Assembly (NCBI RefSeq): GCF_018402285.1
Contig: NZ_JAGYJH010000006.1
Coordinates: 558,847 to 622,846 of the forward strand
Direction: 5' to 3'
From: Hyphomonas sp.
Lineage (GTDB): Bacteria > Pseudomonadota > Alphaproteobacteria > Caulobacterales > Hyphomonadaceae
Length of the DNA: 64,000 bases
In this document: piece by piece, positions 36,046 to 43,578 of the stretch
How the letters are laid out: the number at the start of each line of letters is the position of its first letter
Numbering within the stretch: the first letter of the stretch is position 1
Program-made: the position numbers and the translations under genes
Notes under the pieces: generated by a model
What the model was told of the DNA's origin: nothing
Database searches by the model: none
What the model saw: the letters and a program-made list of their open reading frames with translations, nothing else

Positions 36046-36997
36046 TCATTTGGACGCATAGCCCGCAGCTTTGAAGAAGATCCAGCACTAGGCTGATGTG
36101 AAGAGCTTGCAGATATCCCCGATGGCGTCGTTATTGTCCTCGAAGGTTCGGGCGGCGGCGGCGCGGAGATGGGCTTTCAGCTTTGAGAAAGCCATCTCGA
36201 TCGGGTTGAGGTCGGGCGAGCATTTCGGCTGGAAGAACTATCACGCGCCACATTCAGCGAGGGTGTCTTCGGCGCGCTGGCTGTAGTGGACGCTGAGATT
36301 GTCGAGGATAACGACATCGCCGGGTGAGAGTGTCGGGGCAAGCTGGGTCTCGACATAAACTTCAAAGGCAGTTCGGTTCATGGCGCCTTCGATGATTCAG
36401 GGTGGGGTGAGCTCACCGCAGCGCAGGCCCGCGATGAACGTCTGTGTGCTCCACTTTCCGAACGGCACAGTTGCCTTCAGGCGCTTCCCGCACAGCGACC
36501 GTCCGCGAAGGCGGCACATGTTTGTCTTCACAGAGGTCTCGTCGATGAGCACCAGACGGCCAGGTTCAGCCCGCATGGCAGGCTGGCGATAATGCTTCCA
36601 GTCCGCTTGGGCCGCTGTCATATCAGCTCGTTCCTGCTCCGCTGCCAGAAGCGCTTTTTTATATGTAAGTCCGGTTTGGCGGAGCGCCCGCGAGAGCGAT
36701 GCCGGGGCCACCGTTGCCCCGTGCTCCGACCCCAAGCGGCTTGCCAGTTTCGGCATCGTTACATCCGGCCACGCCTCGACTTCCCTGCTCAGGAAATCGA
36801 GATACGGCGCCAACTTTGCGTGCCGCCGTCCACCCGCTGGGCGAGGCGTGACCCTCCCCATCTACTGCCAAAACCTAAGCAGCTTCACCGCAAAGCTGGG
36901 GCTGACCTCAAACTGGCGAGCAGCAACTTCCCGCGAGTTACTCTGGGTAGCAAGCTCCACAACCCAAAGCCGCATATTCTTAGAATGCCTCAGCCAT
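36046..36997 (-). pseudogene. IS630-family transposase remnant with multiple stops
   Basis: One reading frame carries the whole transposase in pieces: MRLWVVELATQSNSREVAARQFEVSPSF (HTH), then TAG, MGRVTPRPAGG, LVLIDETSVKTNM (first catalytic Asp), TFIAGLRCGELTPP, then TGA, IIEGAMNRTAFEVYVE, VVILDNLSVH (second Asp), [19 protein letters not shown] (catalytic Glu), a TAG, and FFKAAGYASK to the stop at 36046. An extra base after ATGGCT at the N-terminus also breaks the start. The DDE set is still recognisable but the gene is dead. Terminal inverted repeats were not identified. It separates the ahcY operon from the glycan locus. Confidence 0.85.
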
Positions 36998-37283
36998 GAG
37001 CCAACTCCTCCAAGGAGTGAATCACAACCCGCACAAACTGAGAATCTTTGATTCCGCGTGACTGCGCAACGGTCTAGTTGGCGTTGCGCCAGCAACACTT
37101 GGTTTCAGCTTGTGGCACGTCGAAAGGGCAGAATCACGCCAGCTCTGGCATTAATGGGTGATTTCAGGAGGTTGCTGCTGGCGATTGCGAAGCCGAGGCT
37201 GTAAAAAATGCAGGCGCGGAAAAGTTGCCAGATCGGAATTGTCTGGGGTAACGCCATAAGTTCGCTAAATGCGGGAGAGTTTC

Positions 37284-38357
37284 ATGGTGGATGGGACGCA
37301 GATCAGAACGCGGTTTGAAACACTCATCCGCAGAATCAAGGACAGCTTTGTGGATCTCAGGCCTGCCCAGCCAGCAATTGTTACCGGTGCGCCCACGGCG
37401 GAAACGCCGGAGAGCTGGTTGCCCTTTCTCCCGGACAATGTGTCCAAACCTGACCGCCCACTTCCAATTGTAGGCTTGAGGAGTCACGCTGCACATCCGG
37501 TGCTTTGCTCCAGACCTGAGATAAGTGTCGTGCTAGGATCTCTCAACCGCTTCGAATTGCTGAAACTCGCCATTGATTCTGTTCGCAGGGAACTTCGCAA
37601 ACTTGAGGGCGAAATCCTAGTTGTCGATGGCGGCTCGACGGACGGTTCGCTGGAATGGCTCGTTCAGCAGCACGATATCATCACCCTTATCCAGCATAAC
37701 CGCTATGAGGCCGATGGCGTGAAGCGGCGACGGCGGAGCTGGGGCGGTTTCATGAATATCGGATTCCGCGCTGCTGCAGCCCCCAATATTGCCATGATCT
37801 CGGATGACTGTCTTTTGATGCCAGGTAGCCTCAGAAATGCGCTCGAAAGGATGAAGGCAGCCCGCATTGCAGGCGTGCCGGTCGGCGCATGCGCCTTCTA
37901 CTTTCGAGACTGGCCGAATGATCAGCGCTACTTCGTGCAGAGGACCCTTGGCGGTAACCTCATGGTTAATCACGGTATATACACGCGCGAAGCTCTGGAA
38001 GCGGTCGGGTATGCCAATGAGGACGATTACGTCTTTTACAAAGCCGACACAGATCTGTCGTTGAAAATCTGGCAGAGTGGTTTCTGCATCATCGACTCTC
38101 CTGAGTCTGTTTGCGAGCACTATATTGGCGTCGGAGAAACCTTGCGGCAAAGTAATGTCGCTCTCATGGATTACGACCGGGCTCAGATGCGCGCCCTTTG
38201 GTCGGGCTTGGTCCACAAATCGTCAGTGGAAAAGATGGGCAAGATTTATCTTGATACCGAGCCGCTTTCTGAAGCAGACGATCTCTGGAGCGTAAGGTAT
38301 AAAGCCGAAAGCAACCTGTATGCGTCGGCCGCTCATTCTGCAGACAATAGTTGTTAA
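37284..38357 (+). CDS. Glycosyltransferase family 2
   Basis: A 357-residue GT-A enzyme. The ATG at 37284 has GGGAG seven bases upstream; an ATG five codons earlier is possible. After an about 85-residue N-terminal extension comes ISVVLGSLNRFELLKLAIDSV, VVDGGSTDGSLEWL and a DxD-like ISDDCLLMPGSL; the acceptor region contains DDYVFYKADTDLSLKIWQSG. It is cytoplasmic and probably adds a sugar to a lipid-linked glycan. It is followed 24 bases later by the FkbM/coiled-coil gene, so the two probably form a unit. Donor and acceptor are unknown. Confidence 0.88.
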   Translation: MVDGTQIRTRFETLIRRIKDSFVDLRPAQPAIVTGAPTAETPESWLPFLPDNVSKPDRPLPIVGLRSHAAHPVLCSRPEISVVLGSLNRFELLKLAIDSVRRELRKLEGEILVVDGGSTDGSLEWLVQQHDIITLIQHNRYEADGVKRRRRSWGGFMNIGFRAAAAPNIAMISDDCLLMPGSLRNALERMKAARIAGVPVGACAFYFRDWPNDQRYFVQRTLGGNLMVNHGIYTREALEAVGYANEDDYVFYKADTDLSLKIWQSGFCIIDSPESVCEHYIGVGETLRQSNVALMDYDRAQMRALWSGLVHKSSVEKMGKIYLDTEPLSEADDLWSVRYKAESNLYASAAHSADNSC

Positions 38358-38381
38358 AGAGTGTAGATTAAAAAGAGTCGG

Positions 38382-41348
38382 ATGACCAAAGACACAAGTT
38401 TGCCCCGGAAGAAAAACGGGCGCTCCCCGAGCAAGAAGCATCATCAGCAGGGACGTGCTGGAGCCGGACGCGTAAAGATTGGATCTGCTCGCAGTGGTTT
38501 CGCGCGCGGTCAGCCGTTCGAAGACACTGTTCTGACAGGACTCTTCGCATTGCTGGATGATTTGAGCGGCCAGGAAGCGCGCATTGAAGTGAGCCGGATC
38601 GCGCGCGAGCGATTGCGCGCTGCCTTTCCGGCGCACTCGAACAATGTGGAGGTTGTGGCGCTCGCAAATGGATTGGACGTCGCGGTTGATACCGGCTGCT
38701 CGTTCGGCGCAGAGTTTTTTGTCGGCCACCTGAACGAATGGCGTTTTCTGAATGCGATCATCGCCCACATTCCAGTGGGCGCGAAGATTGTTGATGTCGG
38801 CGCAAATTTCGGCCTTTATGCGTTGCATTGCGCCAAGGCTGGAGGCGATAGCGCACGTGTGGTTGCATTGGAGCCGTTGCCGTCGGCGGCGGATCTTCTG
38901 GAGCGGAATGTTCGGGACAACAAATTTGCAGATCAGGTTTCTGTGCTGCGAGTTGCGGCCGGCGCAAAAAGTGGAACTGCGACGCTCTTCGTTGCAGCTG
39001 ACGGCGCGTTCAGCGGATTGCATGATACGCGCCGCTCTACCCTGAAAGAAAAGCTGGATGTACAGATCTGCGCTCTTGATCAGTGCGCGGAGGTTGCTGC
39101 GCTTGGTCCGGTCGACTTCCTGAAAATCGATGTTGAGGGGCATGAGGGCAGCGTGCTCGCCGGGGCGCATGAACTGATAGCGCGTTCCCCTGGTCTGCTG
39201 ATCTCGCTGGAGTACAGTCACAAGAACCTCACCGATAAAACTCGCGCTGAGATATTGGCTGAGATCGGTTACTGTATTGATGCAGGGTACTCAGCCCTGA
39301 TCGCGAGCGACCAGGGCAATTTCAACAATATCAGCGATACGCGCAAGATTCCGCGCAGTTTCGCCGGAACAGTTCTTCTGGCAGCACCGCAGTGCGCATG
39401 GAAGGATGACGTTCTTATGGCGCTCGACAATTCTGTATCGAAAAAGTCGCAAACGGGATTTCAGGAAGCAATTAGCTTTATCGTTCAACGCTCCAAAGCT
39501 GCACTGGAGACTGCGGAGGCGCAAAGGCAGCTGGCGGCCCGACTCGGGCTCGATCAGGCAAAAGATTGTAAATCTTTGGAGAAGTTTGTCAACACACTGA
39601 AGGCAGGTCATGACACCTTGGAGCGCCGGTATGCCGCGCTGATGGAATTGCAGGCCAACGAAACGGCACGGAACAAGGCGCTTGAGGCCGAACTGGCAGC
39701 GGGCCGCAAATTGCTTTCTGAAAAGCAGTCGGTGATTGACCGGATTCAGATAAGATCGGTCGCTCTTGAAGGTCAGCTTGAGGCCGTCCGTTCCAAGGCG
39801 GACCAGCGCGGTGATGCCCTGAAGTTGGCGAAGGAGCAGCGCGACGCGCTGCAGGCCACTCAAGCTTTGAGGGTGCGGAAAATTCAGGACGAGCGGGATG
39901 CGGCGGTAGAACGCCTGGAGGCAGTTTCGGCGACGCTGGACGCTCTCAGGGCGCAAGCCGAGCGGCAGAACGAGAAACTGGAACGGCGTGCGGCGGCATT
40001 GGAGACAGCTGCCGAACAGCAGATTCGACTGAAGTCCGCCAACTCTGAACTGTTGGAAAGGTTGGCGGCAGCCGAGGCTGTTCAGACGGCGGCAACGCAG
40101 AAGCTTAGGGAAGAGCGGGATGCGGCGGTAGAACGCCTGAAGGCAGTTTCGGCGACGCTGGACGCTCTCAGGGAGCAAGCCGAGCGGCAGAACGAGAAAC
40201 TGGAACGGCGTGCGGCGGCATTGGAGACAGCTGCCGAACAGCAGATTCGACTGAAGTCCGCCAACTCTGAACTGTTGGAAAGGTTGGCGGCAGCCGAGGC
40301 TGTTCAGACGGCGGCAACGCAGAAGCTTAGGGAAGAGCGGGATGCGGCGGTAGAACGCCTGAAGGCAGTTTCGGCGACGCTGGACGCTCTCAGGGAGCAA
40401 GCCGAGCGGCAGAACGAGAAACTGGAACGGCGTGCGGCGGCATTGGAGACAGCTGCCGAACAGCAGATTCGACTGAAGTCCGCCAACTCTGAACTGTTGG
40501 AAAGGTTGGCGGCAGCCGAGGCTGTTCAGACGGCGGCAACGCAGAAGCTTAGGGAAGAGCGGGATGCGGCGGTAGAACGCCTGAAGGCAGTTTCGGCGAC
40601 GCTGGACGCTCTCAGGGAGCAAGCCGAGCGGCAGAACGAGAAACTGGAACGGCGTGCGGCGGCATTGGAGACAGCTGCCGAACAGCAGATTCGACTGAAG
40701 TCCGCCAACTCTGAACTGTTGGAAAGGTTGGCGGCAGCCGAGGCTGTTCAGACGGCAGCAACGCAGAAGCTTAGGGAAGAGCGGGATGCGGCGGTAGAAC
40801 GCCTGAAGGCAGTTTCGGCGAGATCTGGACGCTCTCAGGAGCAAGCCGAGCGGCAGAACGAGAAACTGGAACGGCGTGCGGCGGCATTGGAGACAGCTGC
40901 AGAGGCGCAGGCCAAATTACAATCGGCCAACTCCGAATTGTCAGCAACACTATCAGCGGCTCGCGCCGAACTGGAGTCAGAAAGAAAGCAGCACTCGGAT
41001 CATATCAGAAAACTGGATATTGATCTTGATGGTGAAAGGAAGCGCGTTTCCGAAATCGAAGCGTCACTCTCTGTGGTCAGTGAAGAGAAGCGCGATCTTC
41101 AATCTAATATCGCACGCACCATTGATCTTCATAAACAGGAAGTATCAGTTCTGCGGGCTGTGATAGATGACGCAGAGCGCGCGGTGCTGGAAGCGAAACA
41201 GCGCGGGGACCAGCTTCATAAGCAACTTGCCGGTAAGATTGAAGATCTGAGCGCGCTGACGACGACGGTTGAAGCCCTGCGTACCGAATTCCGGCAGCTT
41301 CAGCAACGCGATGCCCTGCGCGCACTCAAGCGTTGGCGCCGCAGTTGA
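38382..41348 (+). CDS. FkbM family methyltransferase fused to a long repetitive coiled coil
   Basis: A 988-residue protein. After a basic, low-complexity start, residues about 80-330 form an FkbM SAM-dependent methyltransferase: IVDVGANFGLYALHCAK (SAM loop), VALEPLPSAADLLERN, then DFLKIDVEGHEGSVLAGA. From about residue 370 to the end the chain is almost wholly charged helix. Residues 504-841 hold four full and one partial copy of a 74-residue unit (AAVERLKAVSATLDALREQ ... LLERLAAAE). Seventy-four equals nine heptads plus one hendecad, so the coil can continue in register. The C-terminus is basic (ALRALKRWRRS). The layout is like WbdD, the O-antigen terminating methyltransferase whose coiled coil sets chain length. 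A kinase domain is not seen. Confidence 0.85.
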   Translation: MTKDTSLPRKKNGRSPSKKHHQQGRAGAGRVKIGSARSGFARGQPFEDTVLTGLFALLDDLSGQEARIEVSRIARERLRAAFPAHSNNVEVVALANGLDVAVDTGCSFGAEFFVGHLNEWRFLNAIIAHIPVGAKIVDVGANFGLYALHCAKAGGDSARVVALEPLPSAADLLERNVRDNKFADQVSVLRVAAGAKSGTATLFVAADGAFSGLHDTRRSTLKEKLDVQICALDQCAEVAALGPVDFLKIDVEGHEGSVLAGAHELIARSPGLLISLEYSHKNLTDKTRAEILAEIGYCIDAGYSALIASDQGNFNNISDTRKIPRSFAGTVLLAAPQCAWKDDVLMALDNSVSKKSQTGFQEAISFIVQRSKAALETAEAQRQLAARLGLDQAKDCKSLEKFVNTLKAGHDTLERRYAALMELQANETARNKALEAELAAGRKLLSEKQSVIDRIQIRSVALEGQLEAVRSKADQRGDALKLAKEQRDALQATQALRVRKIQDERDAAVERLEAVSATLDALRAQAERQNEKLERRAAALETAAEQQIRLKSANSELLERLAAAEAVQTAATQKLREERDAAVERLKAVSATLDALREQAERQNEKLERRAAALETAAEQQIRLKSANSELLERLAAAEAVQTAATQKLREERDAAVERLKAVSATLDALREQAERQNEKLERRAAALETAAEQQIRLKSANSELLERLAAAEAVQTAATQKLREERDAAVERLKAVSATLDALREQAERQNEKLERRAAALETAAEQQIRLKSANSELLERLAAAEAVQTAATQKLREERDAAVERLKAVSARSGRSQEQAERQNEKLERRAAALETAAEAQAKLQSANSELSATLSAARAELESERKQHSDHIRKLDIDLDGERKRVSEIEASLSVVSEEKRDLQSNIARTIDLHKQEVSVLRAVIDDAERAVLEAKQRGDQLHKQLAGKIEDLSALTTTVEALRTEFRQLQQRDALRALKRWRRS
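39891..40905 (+). repeat. 222-bp tandem repeat array inside the coiled-coil gene
   Basis: Unit starts lie at 39891, 40113, 40335, 40557 and 40779, exactly 222 bases apart. Copies two to four are almost identical at DNA level; copy one has a few changes (Glu for Lys, Ala for Glu) and copy five diverges after about 125 bases. In copy five an extra base near 40822 and a missing base near 40838 cancel out, changing six residues only. Such identity implies recent expansion or gene conversion, and the copy number may vary between strains. Confidence 0.95.
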
Positions 41349-41506
41349 CATGCCTGCCAATTCTACCCGGTTTCCTTTCGGGCTCTCCCGTGATTGAAAT
41401 CGGAACTTCAGTCCTGCTGTGTGACGCAAAGCGATTTTGGATGTCGATTGCGGCACCAATTGCAGACCGGTCAACCGATTGCAGGCTTGAGTCTCAGCTT
41501 CGTGTA

Positions 41507-42727
41507 TCACTTGCCTTCAGGGAGAATTACATTCAGGCGTTCAATTCTCTCTCGAAGCGCCGCAATCTTACTAGCCTGATTTTCAGAAAGAGTTCTGAAC
41601 GCATGGAGCGCTTCGTCAGATTGCGCCAGCCGGCTGGAAGCGTCTTCAACCTTGAACATCAGTGAACTGATGGTACCTTTTTCAAGGATGGCAGCTTGTT
41701 TCGCCTTCTCTAATGCGAGCTCGCAAGTGGTCAGTCGTGATATCAACGTTGCAGCGTCCTTCCTGAGCGCTGAGACCAATTCGGCTTTCTTCAGCGCAGC
41801 AGTTCGAAAGGACTCCACAACGTCTTTGAGTTTTGAGTTTTCCTCTCTGAGGTGATTTGCCTGAGCGGTGAATTGTTCAAGCTGTGAATTCAGACTGGCA
41901 ATGATATCTGATTGCTCCTGTATCCGCTGATTTTTCTTGTCGATAATCTCAAAAGCAATCTCTGGAGTAGAACCTTGGTCTTCAGGCCCAAGTGAGACGA
42001 CACTTTCGTCGAGAAATCCGTCACCCGGAAACGGATCCTCGGAGCATGGATTGACATAGGAGAACTGCTCAAGTCGCGCGTCGGGTGCGCCTGTAAAGTC
42101 CTTGCGTGCAATCATTTCCCGCGCGCGTTCGTAAAGCTCGAACTCCGGACTGAGCAGCTTTTCAATTTTTTGACGGTCAGCTTTAGTAACCTGTGTGTAT
42201 TGGATGTCTCGGTCACCGACATTCTGCCTTACTGCCGGTAGATGGATTTTTCCAAGAAGTTCAGACAAATATCCAAGAGTCCCCTGCATGTCGGCGGCGT
42301 CGCCGACGAATAGAAACGATTTCAAGACCTGATCAGCTTTGACATCCGGCCTGAATTGTAGCGAATGCCGATACATGAAGCGATTGTGCCTTATCAGAAA
42401 TTCTCTCAGTGAGCGGATATTCTTTGCCGGTACTTTCTCCTGGTGGTGATAGTAGGCTGATAGCAGGTGATCCAAGGGGTTCCTGAGGATCGTTATGACC
42501 CGAAAATTTGGATTCGATACGGCGCCGGAAAACGTATCCAGAAGGCTGCTTGGATGGCCAGTAAGCAGGGCACCAAAATGGCCGGTAACGCATGAATTGG
42601 AAAGGTCCAGTTCATCGAGGTTTGACTGCGATTCGCGTATCAGTGCACCGTACCAGGATTCAAGCGCACGTTTCAGACTGGTGCCGGCTGTTTTGGGAAT
42701 GTGATAGTGAATCAGTGCAGGTGGCAT
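41507..42727 (-). CDS. Sulfotransferase-family protein with C-terminal coiled coil
   Basis: A 406-residue protein from the ATG at 42725-42727, which has AGAGGA upstream; an alternative ATG at 42769 would overlap the neighbour. The 5'-phosphosulfate loop is HIPKTAGTSLKRAL and the 3'-phosphate site is TILRNPLDHLLSAYYHH, as in carbohydrate sulfotransferases. Residues about 265-400 form a heptad-rich coiled coil (SDIIASLNSQLEQF, NQASKIAALRERIERLN). PAPS would come from CysD/CysNC encoded at 22-25 kb. The gene converges with the FkbM/coiled-coil gene, and sharing a coiled coil suggests that the two proteins meet or compete at the same glycan-finishing site. Confidence 0.85.
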   Translation of the reverse strand: MPPALIHYHIPKTAGTSLKRALESWYGALIRESQSNLDELDLSNSCVTGHFGALLTGHPSSLLDTFSGAVSNPNFRVITILRNPLDHLLSAYYHHQEKVPAKNIRSLREFLIRHNRFMYRHSLQFRPDVKADQVLKSFLFVGDAADMQGTLGYLSELLGKIHLPAVRQNVGDRDIQYTQVTKADRQKIEKLLSPEFELYERAREMIARKDFTGAPDARLEQFSYVNPCSEDPFPGDGFLDESVVSLGPEDQGSTPEIAFEIIDKKNQRIQEQSDIIASLNSQLEQFTAQANHLREENSKLKDVVESFRTAALKKAELVSALRKDAATLISRLTTCELALEKAKQAAILEKGTISSLMFKVEDASSRLAQSDEALHAFRTLSENQASKIAALRERIERLNVILPEGK

Positions 42728-42741
42728 TCGCTGGCGGTCCT

Positions 42742-43425
42742 CTACGCAGAGTAAGATGATCTCTTCCATGTGGGATGATCATCCCGGATAAATAGCATAT
42801 GCATTTGCCAGAGCGCCAGATCTCCTGGGCGGAACAGCGGATCGCACATATCCACACAGCGAAAGCCGAGCGTCTTCATATGAAGGGACATTTCGTCGAA
42901 GGTGAGATTCCTTCCGCCCACAAAGTTGAGCTTGAAATTGTAAACCTCCATCATGATGAGACTGGTATTTTTCAGTGTCTCCACCGCGCCAGCGAGAATA
43001 TCGATTTCAACGCCGTGGGTGTCGAATTTCAGGAAATATGGAGGCCGAAGATTGAATTCCGCGACGAGCGTATCGATCCGGCGAAGAGGTGTCTCCGTCA
43101 CGCTATTACCGGCTGCGACGGGAGCCGACAAAAGCGCGCCGCCTACGTCATTCGATTTCAGGAACTGACCCGTGCCGTCTATTGAAGAGGCGCCACATAC
43201 AACATAATCAGTACCCGGATGTTTATTGGCGATTGATTTCCAGCCGTCGAGGAAACGCGGATCCATATCTATAAGCAGGCTTTTCATGCCGGGCCAATGG
43301 CGCAGAAAAAAACTCAAGTCGTCGCCTCGTCCTGCGCCGATATTCACAAAGCTGGAAACCGCTATGTTCTTGTAGCCAATGCGCCGGATCGCGCCGTCCA
43401 GGCTTGAGTCTCGTTCAAGGCGCAT
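42742..43425 (-). CDS. FkbM family methyltransferase
   Basis: A 227-residue SAM-dependent methyltransferase. Visible parts are SFVNIGAGRGDDLSFFLRHWPGM (SAM-binding loop, variant GAGRGDD), LLIDMDPRFLDGWK, ETPLRRIDTLVAEF and PYFLKFDTHGVEIDILAGA, the FkbM post-II motif. It would methylate a sugar hydroxyl of the surface glycan. It lies 14 bases upstream of the sulfotransferase gene on the same strand, so the two modifying enzymes are probably co-expressed. Confidence 0.87.
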   Translation of the reverse strand: MRLERDSSLDGAIRRIGYKNIAVSSFVNIGAGRGDDLSFFLRHWPGMKSLLIDMDPRFLDGWKSIANKHPGTDYVVCGASSIDGTGQFLKSNDVGGALLSAPVAAGNSVTETPLRRIDTLVAEFNLRPPYFLKFDTHGVEIDILAGAVETLKNTSLIMMEVYNFKLNFVGGRNLTFDEMSLHMKTLGFRCVDMCDPLFRPGDLALWQMHMLFIRDDHPTWKRSSYSA

Positions 43426-43526
43426 GTCAGCTCCGATTGCAAACGTCGATAGAATTACACCAACCTTTATATGCCGGGTATGTCAGGTTGCAAGTATTGT
43501 GGCCGGACGATCGACCTGTCTAGCAG

Positions 43527-43544
43527 ATCGGCCGAAAAGCCGAT
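43527..43544 (-). terminator. Short hairpin downstream of the transketolase gene
   Basis: ATCGGC (43527-43532) pairs with GCCGAT (43539-43544) around six bases, in the 153-base gap after the transketolase stop. The flanks add partial pairing (AGAC/GTCT region). There is no T-run, so it is only a possible stop or pause site. Confidence 0.3.
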
Positions 43545-43578
43545 GCCGTCTGATACGGGGTTGTCCGAGTTTACCTGC

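Noticed and set aside
34685-36061. 458-codon frame antisense to ahcY
   Set aside because: Shadow of ahcY in high-GC sequence, with no domain of its own.
39291-40844. Long (517-codon) open frame antisense to the coiled-coil gene
   Set aside because: It exists because the 222-bp repeats have no stops in the opposite strand; its protein is a Leu/Arg/Phe-rich repeat with no signal or domain. The sense frame has the FkbM domain.
39891-40905. CRISPR-like array
   Set aside because: Repeats are 222 bp, directly adjacent without spacers and in frame within a protein gene.
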